Shown piece by piece: positions 8,930 through 17,264 of a stretch of DNA of 29,373 nucleotides. Source of the DNA: Chitinophagales bacterium. GTDB lineage: Bacteria; Bacteroidota; Bacteroidia; Chitinophagales; BACL12. The notes under the pieces are model-generated. The model saw only the letters and a program-made list of their open reading frames with translations. It was not told the origin of the DNA and ran no database searches. Every line of letters begins with the position of its first letter. Within the stretch, counting starts at the first letter, position 1. The stretch lies in NCBI GenBank assembly GCA_014380545.1, contig JACMJP010000258.1, positions 1 through 29,373 on the forward strand. Direction: 5' to 3'. The position numbers and the translations under genes are program-made.

Positions 8930-9529
8930 TCAGTGCATCCTCTCTCCTTTCAATTTCATTTTACCAATCAGGTCTCCCTCAAACTTCAACCACTCTTCCC
9001 ATCTTGTTTTTACTTTTTCTTTTCCCAGATATTCATTTGCAAGATCAATAAATAAACGATAATGCCCTGCCTCACTGATCATAAATTCACGGTAAAATTC
9101 TTTTAAATTTTCATCCTCCAAACCTTCACTCAATAACTTGAAACGCTCACAACTTCTTGCTTCAATTAATGCAGCCATTAATAATTTTTCCAGCAACTGA
9201 TCTGTTCTGCTGCCGCCTTTCTTTTGAAACTTTATTAATTCAACTACATATTCATCACTTCTCTGAAATCCAAGTTGCAGATCCCTCTTTTTCAATTCTT
9301 TTAAAACCATTCTGAAATGCCCCCATTCTTCTGTTACTATTGGAGCTAACTCCTCAACTAATTTTATATGTTCCGGAAATTGCTGAATAAGAGAAATACA
9401 GGTTGATGCAGCTTTCTGCTCACAATATGCATGATCAGTTAATATTTCTTCCAAACTTTTTTCTGCAAGATTTACCCATCTCGGGTCTGTAGGTAATTTT
9501 AATCCCAACATAATTTTACATTTTTGCAT
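8930..9529 (-). CDS. miaE: tRNA-(2-methylthio-N6-isopentenyladenosine37) hydroxylase MiaE
   Basis: A 199-residue ferritin-like di-iron monooxygenase that hydroxylates the isopentenyl group of ms2i6A at tRNA position 37. Candidate iron ligands follow the expected helical pattern: Glu37, Glu67/68 with His71 (EEWGH), Glu123 and Glu128 (EARSCERF), Glu153 with His156 (SEAGH). Length matches the family. The start at 9529 lies only 10 bases from the start of the divergent GT9 gene, so the two promoters must overlap the opposite reading frames. A second Met at residue 7 (MLGLKLPTDPRW) could be the true start. Confidence 0.9.
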   Translation of the reverse strand: MQKCKIMLGLKLPTDPRWVNLAEKSLEEILTDHAYCEQKAASTCISLIQQFPEHIKLVEELAPIVTEEWGHFRMVLKELKKRDLQLGFQRSDEYVVELIKFQKKGGSRTDQLLEKLLMAALIEARSCERFKLLSEGLEDENLKEFYREFMISEAGHYRLFIDLANEYLGKEKVKTRWEEWLKFEGDLIGKMKLKGERMH

Positions 9530-9539
9530 TGTAAAAGTA

Positions 9540-10532
9540 ATGACTCACAAAAAAATACTCATACTGCGTTTCTCAAGCATAGGAGATATTGTTTTAACGA
9601 CACCTGTTGTCCGATGTTTAAAAACACAATTTGAAAATGTGGAAATTCACTATGCCACAAAAAAACAATATCAAAGTATTTTATCTGCTAATCCACACAT
9701 AGATAAAATTCATGTACTGGAAAACTCTTTAAATGACCTTATTTCAAAATTAAGAAAAGAAAAATTTGATTTTATTATTGACCTGCATCATAACATCAGG
9801 ACAGTGAAAATAAAATGGGCGCTATGTGTAAAAAACAGGTCTTTCAATAAACTGAATATTGAAAAATGGTTAATTGTAAATTTTAAGATAAATCGTTTAC
9901 CTGCTTTGCATATTGTTGACCGTTATTTGGCAACAGCAACACCGTTAGGAATTATCAACGATGGAGCGGGTTTAGATTATTTTATTCCCGAAAAAGATAA
10001 TGTTGAAATTACATCTCTACCTCTTCAGTTTCAAAAGGGGTATGTATGCGTAGTTATTGGAGCAATGCACTTCACAAAAAAATTGCCTGTAGAAAAGCTT
10101 ATAGAATTATGCAATAAAATATCGCAGCCAGTTATTTTAATTGGCGGAAAGGAAGATTATAATACCGGAGAATTAATTGCACAAACAGATCGGCACAAAA
10201 TATTTAATTCCTGTGGAAAATATTCCATCAATCAATCAGCATCAATTATTCAGCAAGCACAAAAAGTGTTCACACATGATACCGGTATGATGCATATAGC
10301 AGCGGCATTTCAAAAAGATATTATTTCAATTTGGGGAAATACAATTCCTGAATTCGGTATGTATCCCTATTTTGGTAGGGAAACAAACCTTGCACTACAA
10401 AAGCAAAACAATAAAATTCTTGAAGTTGAAAAACTATATTGTCGCCCATGTTCAAAAATTGGTTATGGTAAGTGTCCGGAAGGCCATTTTAAATGTATGC
10501 GACAAATTAATTTCGACTCTTTGGAATTATAA
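9540..10532 (+). CDS. Family 9 glycosyltransferase (heptosyltransferase-like)
   Basis: A 330-residue GT-B enzyme of the ADP-heptose:LPS heptosyltransferase family. The N-terminus KILILRFSSIGDIVLTTPV is the family hallmark, with the catalytic Asp in SIGD. The C-terminal half has VVIGA, LIGGKEDY and HDTGMMHIAAA, the nucleotide-sugar binding part. A Cys-rich tail (CRPCSKIGYGKCPEGHFKC) is typical of several Bacteroidota members. It most likely adds a sugar to lipooligosaccharide core on the cytoplasmic face of the inner membrane; true heptose specificity cannot be shown. Divergent from miaE and followed after 51 bases by purB. Confidence 0.88.
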   Translation: MTHKKILILRFSSIGDIVLTTPVVRCLKTQFENVEIHYATKKQYQSILSANPHIDKIHVLENSLNDLISKLRKEKFDFIIDLHHNIRTVKIKWALCVKNRSFNKLNIEKWLIVNFKINRLPALHIVDRYLATATPLGIINDGAGLDYFIPEKDNVEITSLPLQFQKGYVCVVIGAMHFTKKLPVEKLIELCNKISQPVILIGGKEDYNTGELIAQTDRHKIFNSCGKYSINQSASIIQQAQKVFTHDTGMMHIAAAFQKDIISIWGNTIPEFGMYPYFGRETNLALQKQNNKILEVEKLYCRPCSKIGYGKCPEGHFKCMRQINFDSLEL

Positions 10533-10583
10533 AACATGTATTCTTTCTGCGTTTCGTAACTTTACCCTTCAAATAAATAGTGT

Positions 10584-11936
10584 ATGAACGAAGCAGCCTT
10601 GCTTAGCATTTCGCCGATAGATGGCAGATATCATGATAAAGTTTCTGAACTAAAACAGTATTTTAGTGAATATGCACTTATTAAATTCAGGGTATATGTT
10701 GAAGTAGAATATTTTATTGCACTCACAGAACTTCCCCTGCCTCAATTACAAAACTTTGATCCCAAAAACCGAACTGCGTTAAGAAATATTTATAAGAAAT
10801 TTGATCTGAAAGAATGTTTAAAGATAAAACAAATAGAAGAAAAGATAAATCATGATGTAAAGGCAGTTGAATATTATTTAAAAGATAAATTTGATGCACT
10901 TGGCTTTACAGAAGCGAAAGAATTTATTCATTTTGGTTTAACATCGCAGGATATTAATAATACTGCTGTACCTATTTCTTTTCGGGATGCTTTATTAGAT
11001 GTGTATGCGCCAATTCTGGAAGAATTAGTTGTTACACTCAGTGATCTTGCCAATACATGGTCACGAATTCCGATGCTGGCAAGAACACACGGACAACCCG
11101 CATCGCCAACTATGCTTGGAAAAGAAATCAGGGTTTTTATTGAACGGCTTAATTCGCAAAGAGCATTATTTAATACAATTCCATTTAGCGCCAAATTTGG
11201 TGGCGCAACAGGAAATTTTAATGCACATTTTGTTGCTTACCCAGATATTGACTGGGTAATGTTTGCTGATCAGTTTGTAAGTGAAAGATTAAATTTATCA
11301 AGATATAGATATACAACGCAGATTGAACATTATGATAATCTTGCTGCTGCATTTGACGGTTTAAAAAGATTAAATACAATTTTAATTGATCTCTGCAGAG
11401 ATATGTGGGCCTATATTTCTATGGATTATTTTAAACAAACAATTAATAAAGATGAAGTAGGCTCATCTGCAATGCCACATAAAGTAAATCCTATTGATTT
11501 TGAAAATGCAGAAGGAAACCTGGGAATTGCGAATGCAATTTTTGAACATTTATCTGCTAAGTTACCAATATCAAGATTACAAAGAGATCTTACAGATTCA
11601 ACAGTATTAAGAAATATCGGTGTCCCAATTGCACATTCTCTACTTGCTATGAAATCAATTTTAAAAGGATTAAAGAAATTAAATGTGCATGAAGAAAAAA
11701 TTAAAGAAGACCTGAATAATAACTGGGCCGTTGTAGCAGAGGCAATTCAAACAATTTTAAGGAGAGAAGGTTATCCGCAACCTTATGAAGCATTAAAAGA
11801 ATTAACGAGAAGCGGCTCTGCAATTACAAAAGAAACAATTCTTTTATTTATCAATGATTTAAATATCAGTGAAGATGTGAAGGACCAATTGCGCAATATC
11901 ACTCCATTTAATTATACCGGGATGCGATATTTTTAG
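10584..11936 (+). CDS. purB: Adenylosuccinate lyase PurB
   Basis: A 450-residue member of the fumarase/aspartase superfamily that cleaves SAICAR and adenylosuccinate in purine synthesis, acting as a cytoplasmic homotetramer. THGQPASPT at 168-176 holds the conserved His, and the flexible signature loop SSAMPHKVNP lies at 294-303. The opening AALLSISPIDGRYHDKV and overall size match the E. coli-type enzyme. Full length and uninterrupted. The ATG at 10584 gives the conserved N-terminus. Confidence 0.96.
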   Translation: MNEAALLSISPIDGRYHDKVSELKQYFSEYALIKFRVYVEVEYFIALTELPLPQLQNFDPKNRTALRNIYKKFDLKECLKIKQIEEKINHDVKAVEYYLKDKFDALGFTEAKEFIHFGLTSQDINNTAVPISFRDALLDVYAPILEELVVTLSDLANTWSRIPMLARTHGQPASPTMLGKEIRVFIERLNSQRALFNTIPFSAKFGGATGNFNAHFVAYPDIDWVMFADQFVSERLNLSRYRYTTQIEHYDNLAAAFDGLKRLNTILIDLCRDMWAYISMDYFKQTINKDEVGSSAMPHKVNPIDFENAEGNLGIANAIFEHLSAKLPISRLQRDLTDSTVLRNIGVPIAHSLLAMKSILKGLKKLNVHEEKIKEDLNNNWAVVAEAIQTILRREGYPQPYEALKELTRSGSAITKETILLFINDLNISEDVKDQLRNITPFNYTGMRYF

Positions 11937-11967
11937 AATATCAAAGTAAAAATTCATCACTTAATTA

Positions 11968-12144
11968 ATGGAAAAGAAATTAATAGAAGAAGAAGACTAT
12001 TATATTAATGCAGATGGATATTTTGTATTTACGGAAAAGTATTTGAAAGAAAGAGGCTATTGCTGCAGAAATGGGTGTTTGCATTGCCCTTATAAAAGAG
12101 AGGATTTACTTCGGCAAGAGGAACAAATTAAAAAACATCCCTAG
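11968..12144 (+). CDS. Small cysteine-rich protein, DUF5522 type
   Basis: A 58-residue reading frame beginning with ATG at 11968, 31 bases after purB. It starts MEKKLIEEEDYYINADGY, continues FVFTEKYLKERGYCC, and carries the compact cluster CCRNGCLHCPY (about residues 31-41), the hallmark of the small DUF5522 family of Bacteroidota. The four Cys plus His suggest metal or cofactor binding; no function is established that I know of. The last residues are charged and end in KKHP. It probably rides on the purB transcript. The next gene converges on it with 19 bases between the stops. Confidence 0.82.
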   Translation: MEKKLIEEEDYYINADGYFVFTEKYLKERGYCCRNGCLHCPYKREDLLRQEEQIKKHP

Positions 12145-12163
12145 GGGTGACCGAAAATAAATT

Positions 12164-12523
12164 TTAAACATGATGCGTTTTATAGTTTCTGAGTATTTCT
12201 TTTAATTGCTGCAGGTTTATTTTTCGCAGTTTATCAGCAGAAATAAATTCTGATAGTTTATTATCTTCCTTAATAAGAGCAATAGGTAATTCAGTTTTAT
12301 AATTTGGATATATTTTATAAAATTCATCTTTATGCAAAAACTCTATAAGAGTATCTATTTCAGCTAAAAAATCTTTCCATTCATCCTTTATTTTAAAATT
12401 ACTATAAGTAATTGCGCACAAATTGCAGTCATACGTTGAGGGCGAAAATATCTTGTGCAAGGAATCGAGCAAGCCGTTTATTTTACCTGAGTTGGCATTA
12501 TACACAAAAATAATTTTCTGCAT
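12164..12523 (-). CDS. Conserved small protein with CNLC motif, unknown function
   Basis: A 119-residue soluble protein with no signal peptide. It opens with a hydrophobic strand and small loop (KIIFVYNANSGKIN, residues 3-16), then SPSTYDCNLCAITYSNF, which places a C-x-x-C-like pair (C-N-L-C) after a strand, and later a Trp in DEWKDFL. The arrangement hints at an alpha/beta fold of thioredoxin-like size, but I do not recognise a characterised family and assign no function. The gene begins 10 bases after the stop of the LolC/E-type permease on the same strand, so the two are likely in one transcript. Confidence 0.72.
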   Translation of the reverse strand: MQKIIFVYNANSGKINGLLDSLHKIFSPSTYDCNLCAITYSNFKIKDEWKDFLAEIDTLIEFLHKDEFYKIYPNYKTELPIALIKEDNKLSEFISADKLRKINLQQLKEILRNYKTHHV

Positions 12524-12533
12524 ATTTGCTTGT

Positions 12534-13769
12534 TTAACTAAATCTTATCGCTTTAATCGGTTGAATCTTACTCACAAGTAATGAAGGAATAATTAGAAAG
12601 AGCAAAGACAAAATCAAAGTACCTGCATTTAATAACAGAACCCACCAATAATTTATTTCAACGGGTACAACAGAAACATAATAAGATTGTTCTGGTAATT
12701 TCAATATTCCAAATCTTTCCTGCAAAAAACAAATACCCAGTCCTAAAATATTTCCCCATAACAGGCCCCTGCTAATAATATAAGCAGCATTTATTAAAAA
12801 CACTCTTTGAATAGCACCATTTGCAGCACCCAATGCTTTTAATATCCCGATCATATTTGTTCTTTCAAGAATTAAAATGAGTAAGGATGTTATCATGTTT
12901 ATTAATGCAACAACAAGCATTAAAATTAAAATGATCCGTTCATTAATTTTCTGCAAATTCAGCCAGTCAAAAATACTTGGTATAATTTGTTGAATTGTTT
13001 GAACAGACCAGAAAGGATCTGCTGCAAGATCAACTTGTTCCGCTATGCTTTGTATATTCGCTGCATCTTTTACAAATACCTCATACCCTCCAACCTGGTT
13101 TTTATTCCACCCATTTAACCTTTGAATTTGTTTTACATCAACTAATGCAAATAACTTATCAAATTCCTCCAACCCGGTATTATAAATTGCAGTAATAAAT
13201 AACTCCCTTGCTCGTGGTGTATAATCTCCATTGCCGCCTGGATCAATAAAATATAAGACAGCGCTATCTCCCACTTTTAGTTGCAACCTGTCGGCAGTTG
13301 ATTTAGAGATCATAATTTCTCTTGATGCAATGGTATCATTAAATTGAATTTCTTTTCCATCAAGTACATATCGTGAAAAATTAGTGCTGTTAAAATCTGA
13401 ACTTATACCTTTAGCAATAATACCCTCAATATCTGTCTTTGTTTTTATGATGCCTGCTTTTCTTGCATACACCTGTATATGTTCTACTCCCTCAATATTT
13501 TTGATTGAATTAATAAATGTTTCATTTTTATCTATTGGCAGGTCATCATAACTGCTGCGTAAACTTTCTTTTGAAATATTAATATGCCCCCAGAAACCAT
13601 ATATTTTTTCTGAAATCGTTTTTCTGAATCCATTTACCATACTTGATGAAATGATCATGACCGCAAGGCTAAGAGCAATTGCTATACGGGCAATAATTAC
13701 AATAAGTCTTGAAAAAGACCTGGCGTCGTTTTTGACTATGCGTCTGGAAATAAAAAAAGGAAAATTCAC
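12534..13769 (-). CDS. FtsX/LolC-E-type ABC transporter permease
   Basis: A polytopic inner-membrane protein with the layout of LolC/LolE and MacB-like permeases: one N-terminal helix (about 25-45 of this form), a large periplasmic domain, and three C-terminal helices of the FtsX domain, including LERTNMIGILKALGAANGAIQRVF, the coupling segment. Such proteins, with an ATPase partner, act in lipoprotein release or envelope export. No ATPase gene is adjacent here, which is usual for this Bacteroidota type. I chose the GTG at 13769 because it begins at VNFPFFISRRI, where family members usually start. An upstream in-frame TTG at 13823 would add 18 residues and overlap the divergent namZ start. Confidence 0.85.
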   Translation of the reverse strand: MNFPFFISRRIVKNDARSFSRLIVIIARIAIALSLAVMIISSSMVNGFRKTISEKIYGFWGHINISKESLRSSYDDLPIDKNETFINSIKNIEGVEHIQVYARKAGIIKTKTDIEGIIAKGISSDFNSTNFSRYVLDGKEIQFNDTIASREIMISKSTADRLQLKVGDSAVLYFIDPGGNGDYTPRARELFITAIYNTGLEEFDKLFALVDVKQIQRLNGWNKNQVGGYEVFVKDAANIQSIAEQVDLAADPFWSVQTIQQIIPSIFDWLNLQKINERIILILMLVVALINMITSLLILILERTNMIGILKALGAANGAIQRVFLINAAYIISRGLLWGNILGLGICFLQERFGILKLPEQSYYVSVVPVEINYWWVLLLNAGTLILSLLFLIIPSLLVSKIQPIKAIRFS

Positions 13770-13814
13770 TGCAAAATTAAATCGTGTAATTTTACGAAGA
13801 TTTTTTGAGAAGCT

Positions 13815-15059
13815 ATGATACAACTTATTTCAATCTTGTCCTGGATATGTTTTTTTACAGGATGTAAAAATCCTGCTCCTTCATCTGAAGAAGGTTTAAC
13901 TAAAAATAAAATCCATTTAATAGCGCAAAATAATATTCCTTACGATATAACAATTATTACGGGAGCGGAGCAAACTGAAAAATATTTACCGCTCCTGAAA
14001 GATAAATATGTTGCCCTTGTTGTAAATCAAACCTCAGTTATTGGTACAAAACATTTAGTTGATACCCTTTCTCAGCTTGGAGTTAATATCCCGTTAATAT
14101 TTGCTCCTGAACATGGTTTCCGTGGAACCGAGGATGCGGGTGCAACAATCAACAACTCGAAAGATATTGCAACCGGAATTTCAATTATTTCTTTATACGG
14201 AAATAAAAAGAAACCTTCAAAAGAAGATCTGCAAGATGTTGATGTAGTTATTTTCGATATACAGGATGTTGGTGCAAGATTCTATACATATATTTCCACA
14301 CTGCATTATATTATGGAAGCATGTGCAGAAAATAAAAAGCAACTTATAATTCTTGACCGTCCGAATCCTAATGGTTTTTACGTTGATGGTCCTGTTTTAA
14401 AAAAAGAATTTTCTTCATTTGTAGGCATGCATCCCGTGCCTGTTGTACATGGAATGACAATAGGAGAATATGCGCAAATGATAAATACAGAGCACTGGCT
14501 GCCGAATAATTTACAATGTGAATTGCAAATTATTCCCTGTGAAAATTATGAGCATAAAGATTATTATGAAGTAAAGATTCCACCGTCGCCAAATTTAAAA
14601 TCTATGCAGGCAATTTATTTATATCCTTCTTTATGTTTTTTTGAGGGTACGAATGTAAGTGTTGGAAGTGGAACAGATAAACCTTTTGAGATGTTCGGAT
14701 CGCCATTTACAGAAAAAACAGACTTTTTCTTTACTCCGAAAAGTATGGCTGGTTCTAAAACCCCTCCATTTATGAATCAGTTATGTTATGGTTATGATCT
14801 CAGTAAAATGGAAATTGAAAAAATTAAGGAACAAAAAATAAATATAAGTTATTTTATAGATGCTTATAACAGGTTCAGCGATAAAAATAATTTCTTCCTT
14901 TCCAATAACTTTTTTAATAAACTTGCAGGAACCGATGTTTTGATGCAGCAAATAAAAGCCGGATTATCTGAAGCGGAAATAAAATTAAGCTGGCAGGATG
15001 ATCTGCAGGTATTTAAAGAAAAAAGAAAAAAATATTTACTCTACAAGGATTTTGAATAA
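13815..15059 (+). CDS. namZ: Exo-beta-N-acetylmuramidase NamZ (DUF1343) lipoprotein
   Basis: A 414-residue protein of the DUF1343 family, characterised in Tannerella forsythia as NamZ, which releases terminal MurNAc from peptidoglycan fragments. A short signal ends in FFTGC, so it is probably a lipoprotein. Hallmarks are VVNQTSV, APEHGFRG (97-104), FDIQDVGARFYTYI (147-160), DRPNPNG, and FEGTNVSVGSGTDKPFE in the C-terminal half. The role is peptidoglycan recycling in the envelope. The stop and the fmt start share one base (TAATG), implying translational coupling. Divergent from the permease gene. Confidence 0.9.
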   Translation: MIQLISILSWICFFTGCKNPAPSSEEGLTKNKIHLIAQNNIPYDITIITGAEQTEKYLPLLKDKYVALVVNQTSVIGTKHLVDTLSQLGVNIPLIFAPEHGFRGTEDAGATINNSKDIATGISIISLYGNKKKPSKEDLQDVDVVIFDIQDVGARFYTYISTLHYIMEACAENKKQLIILDRPNPNGFYVDGPVLKKEFSSFVGMHPVPVVHGMTIGEYAQMINTEHWLPNNLQCELQIIPCENYEHKDYYEVKIPPSPNLKSMQAIYLYPSLCFFEGTNVSVGSGTDKPFEMFGSPFTEKTDFFFTPKSMAGSKTPPFMNQLCYGYDLSKMEIEKIKEQKINISYFIDAYNRFSDKNNFFLSNNFFNKLAGTDVLMQQIKAGLSEAEIKLSWQDDLQVFKEKRKKYLLYKDFE

Positions 15060-15976
15060 TGAGCCATTCGCTAAAAATTATTTACATGGGCACTCCTGAA
15101 TTTGCTGTTCCGGGTTTGCAAATTTTGGTTCAAAATGGTTTTAATGTTGTTGCTGTAATTACAGCCCCTGATAAACCGGCAGGAAGAGGCTTACAAATAC
15201 AACAATCACCTGTTAAACAATTTGCAATTGAAAGAAATATTCCCGTATTGCAACCGGAGAAATTAAAGAACCCTGAATTTATTGCACAGTTAATATCATT
15301 TCCAGCAGACCTGCAGGTTGTAGTTGCTTTTCGCATGCTTCCCGAGATTGTATGGAGCATGCCTCCACTTGGTAGTTTGAATCTGCATGCATCTTTATTA
15401 CCCGACTACCGGGGTGCCGCTCCTATTAATTGGGCAATTATAAATGGAGAAAAAGAAACAGGTGTAACAACGTTTTTTTTGAAACATGAAATTGATACAG
15501 GAGATATTATTCTGCAGGAAAAGATCCACATACATAGCGATGATAACGCAGGAACTTTGCATGATAAATTAAAAATTGCAGGAGCAGAATTACTTTTAAA
15601 AACTGTTATTGCAATCGAAAATAAAACTTATTCTCCTGTTCCCCAGAAAAACACTTCTAATAAAACTGCTCCAAAAATATTTAAAGAAGATCGTAAAATT
15701 GACTGGAATAAAGATTTACATTACATAAAAAATTTTGTAAGAGGCTTATCACCTTCTCCCACAGCATACACATTATTAGATAATAAGATCATCAAAATAT
15801 TTAGAGTGCACATTGAAGAAAATGAACACAATGAATCCGTAGGAAAATTTATCACTGACGGAAGCACATTTCTAAAATTTATAGCGAGTAAAGGTTATAT
15901 ATATATTGAAGAATTACAAATAGAAGGAAAAAAACGAATGTTTGTTCAGGAGTTTCTCAGAGGATATAAAAAATAA
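15059..15976 (+). CDS. fmt: Methionyl-tRNA formyltransferase
   Basis: A 305-residue cytoplasmic enzyme that formylates initiator Met-tRNA using 10-formyl-THF. The N-terminal GTPEFAVPG lies at 11-19. The catalytic set is visible: Asn108 and His110 in SLNLHASLLPDYRGAAPINW, and Asp146 in HEIDTGDII. The C-terminal OB-like domain is present, with length close to the E. coli protein. It overlaps the namZ stop by one base. No def or rsmB neighbour is seen here, unlike in many other bacteria. Confidence 0.96.
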   Translation: MSHSLKIIYMGTPEFAVPGLQILVQNGFNVVAVITAPDKPAGRGLQIQQSPVKQFAIERNIPVLQPEKLKNPEFIAQLISFPADLQVVVAFRMLPEIVWSMPPLGSLNLHASLLPDYRGAAPINWAIINGEKETGVTTFFLKHEIDTGDIILQEKIHIHSDDNAGTLHDKLKIAGAELLLKTVIAIENKTYSPVPQKNTSNKTAPKIFKEDRKIDWNKDLHYIKNFVRGLSPSPTAYTLLDNKIIKIFRVHIEENEHNESVGKFITDGSTFLKFIASKGYIYIEELQIEGKKRMFVQEFLRGYKK

Positions 15977-16004
15977 AAACAGCCCTTGTTTCATAGGGGC
16001 TGTT
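15965..16004 (-). terminator. Hairpin terminator for the minus-strand secreted protein gene
   Basis: AACAGCCC (15978-15985) pairs with GGGCTGTT (15997-16004) around an 11-base loop. Read on the minus strand the hairpin is followed by a T-rich run (15977 down to 15965), giving a good intrinsic terminator 38 bases after the 16042 stop. On the plus strand it lies just after fmt but without a T-run, so it may also serve fmt weakly. Confidence 0.75.
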
Positions 16005-16041
16005 CAACTGGCTAAAATTGGTTTATTTCGGCGTATCTTAA

Positions 16042-16848
16042 TTATTTTAAACTTTCGAAATCAGATTTATTAAAAGCTAAGGGTTTTACAGATTTAATTT
16101 CATTGTTATACATCACTGAGCCTGTGCCTGCATCAATCACCTGTTTGAAATTAGTATAACCTAATCCATTTTTAAAATTATTTACAGTTACATATAAAAC
16201 ATCAGTATTGGACTGCACAATTTCTGCAAGTTCTTCATTGCTCACAATTATAACTTCTCCGTTATAAATGTTTTTTATTGCATCTATAGTTAAAATGTTT
16301 TTATCGAGGTCTTCTTCGGATATGTACAATTTTTTCATTTTAACGATACTTGTTCTTGATCTTACTGCATCATTAAAACTTACAAATTCAGTTTCTTTAG
16401 TTTCAGATGCAATTTTAAAGCTCAGTTTGTCCTGTAATAACCTAATACCGTTAAAAACTTCAGCATGCATGCTCTCATTAGAAACATTTAATAACGGTGC
16501 TCCGGAAACATTATAACGGTAACTTCCACGGGTAATATAAAATGATTCAAGTACATAAGGATAAGTATAGGAACTTCCATCAACACTTTCATTTTCAATC
16601 AACATAATAAAAAGGTTTTCAGAAGTCCTTTTAACCTCTTTGTATTCTTCATGAGAAATGAAGGCATAATTGGAAATACTCCAGTTATTTTCAACTGCAA
16701 TTTTAACAGCATTATTAAAGGCATCATTATTTTCAGTTAAAACAATGAAAACAGGGTTTTGAATGCGTTCGGATAATGTAGCGTTGTCTGATAAAACTGC
16801 AGTTGTAGAAATAATCATTACAAGGATAGCAGAGAAAAAATTTTTCAT
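16042..16848 (-). CDS. Secreted protein of unknown function, paralogue A
   Basis: A 268-residue protein with a cleavable-type signal peptide (MKNFFSAILVMIISTTAVLS) and no membrane segment afterwards, so likely periplasmic or secreted. It aligns along its length with the next minus-strand gene: RIQNPVFIVLTENND / RLENPLLIVLDEKDG, AVENNWSIS / AVENYWSLN, VSGAPLL / LAGAPVV, RLLQDKLSFK / RVLQDKLQFI, KKLYISEEDLD / KKLYIAREDID, and TNFKQVIDAGTGSVMY / VNTKQILSASTGEMIY. I do not recognise a known family. The start is directly preceded by a (CA)7 tract within the predicted 5' leader. It has its own promoter and terminator. Confidence 0.82.
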   Translation of the reverse strand: MKNFFSAILVMIISTTAVLSDNATLSERIQNPVFIVLTENNDAFNNAVKIAVENNWSISNYAFISHEEYKEVKRTSENLFIMLIENESVDGSSYTYPYVLESFYITRGSYRYNVSGAPLLNVSNESMHAEVFNGIRLLQDKLSFKIASETKETEFVSFNDAVRSRTSIVKMKKLYISEEDLDKNILTIDAIKNIYNGEVIIVSNEELAEIVQSNTDVLYVTVNNFKNGLGYTNFKQVIDAGTGSVMYNNEIKSVKPLAFNKSDFESLK

Positions 16849-16850
16849 TT

Positions 16851-16865
16851 GTGTGTGTGTGTGTG
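16851..16865. repeat. (GT)7 / (CA)7 microsatellite before a start codon
   Basis: Seven GT units plus one G on the plus strand. On the minus strand this is a CA tract ending two bases before the ATG at 16848, between the predicted transcription start and the gene. Dinucleotide tracts of this kind can change length by slippage. Confidence 0.9.
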
Positions 16866-16877
16866 CTTTTGTTGATG

Positions 16878-16909
16878 CAAAGTTGTGGCGGAATAGATTG
16901 CCTGCAAAA
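16878..16909 (-). promoter_or_regulatory. Bacteroidota promoter for secreted paralogue A
   Basis: On the minus strand, TTTTG (16909-16905) is the -33 box, followed by a 19-base spacer and CAACTTTG (16885-16878) as the -7 box, one mismatch to TAnnTTTG. The transcript would start near 16871, so the (CA)7 tract falls inside a leader of about 23 bases. Confidence 0.6.
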
Positions 16910-16971
16910 TATTTCCGCCTTTTGAAAGATTATGCTTTACAGTGGATAGATGAAAGTGACGGCAATAGGAA

Positions 16972-16994
16972 AAACCCTTGTGGGCAAAGGGTTT
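16972..16994 (-). terminator. Orphan terminator-like hairpin
   Basis: AAACCCTT and AAGGGTTT pair around a 7-base loop. On the minus strand the right arm runs into TTTTTCC. Paralogue B upstream already has its own terminator at 17219-17240, so this may be a second stop or may end an unrecognised short transcript. Confidence 0.4.
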
Positions 16995-17205
16995 AAGACA
17001 TTTTTATAAGTTTAAGCAATTTCATTCATGTGCATATTTTTATCAATGAAGTGACCCCAAAAAATATTGATTTATAATACGTAAGATCCAAAAACACATA
17101 CCGTGTATGTATTTTACGAGGTTTAAAAAGACTTGTCTTTTATAATATGTGAAATGAATTTCTTTTTTAAGCAGGCGGATGAATTCTGATATTACATAAA
17201 ATATA

Positions 17206-17240
17206 TTCAAAAAATAAAGGACCGCCCTTGCAGGCGGTCC
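17206..17240 (-). terminator. Intrinsic terminator of secreted paralogue B
   Basis: GGACCGCC (17219-17226) and GGCGGTCC (17233-17240) form a perfect 8-bp G+C-rich stem with a 6-base loop. On the minus strand it is followed by a T-rich run (17218 down to 17208), 24 bases after the stop of the gene at 17265. Confidence 0.88.
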
Positions 17241-17264
17241 CTTTGGCTGAATGATTCTTAACCC

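Larger units (their letters stand above)
16849..17264. other. 416-bp intergenic region with several hairpins
   Basis: It contains the microsatellite and promoter of paralogue A, a hairpin at 16972-16994 (AAACCCTT / AAGGGTTT) with a short minus-strand T-run, an inverted repeat at 17091-17115 (AAAA-c-ACATAC / GTATGT-a-TTTT), a perfect 7-bp inverted repeat at 17126-17141 (AAAAGAC / GTCTTTT), and the terminator of paralogue B. I found no convincing protein frame. A short minus-strand RNA ending at 16972 is possible but unproven. Confidence 0.6.

Noticed and set aside
10372..10587. Small frame overlapping the GT9 and purB junction
   Set aside because: It lies mostly inside the GT9 gene in another frame, and the GT9 and purB frames carry clear family motifs.
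12995..13195. Plus-strand frame within the permease gene
   Set aside because: A shadow of the permease coding strand with no independent support.
13770..13823. TTG start for the LolC/E-type permease, overlapping the namZ start
   Set aside because: The added residues do not look like this family, whose members begin at the NFPFFI segment; the GTG at 13769 fits better.
17041..17160. AT-rich inverted repeats as a transposon end or att site
   Set aside because: No direct duplication, transposase or integrase is nearby and the arms are short, so they are kept only as dyads.
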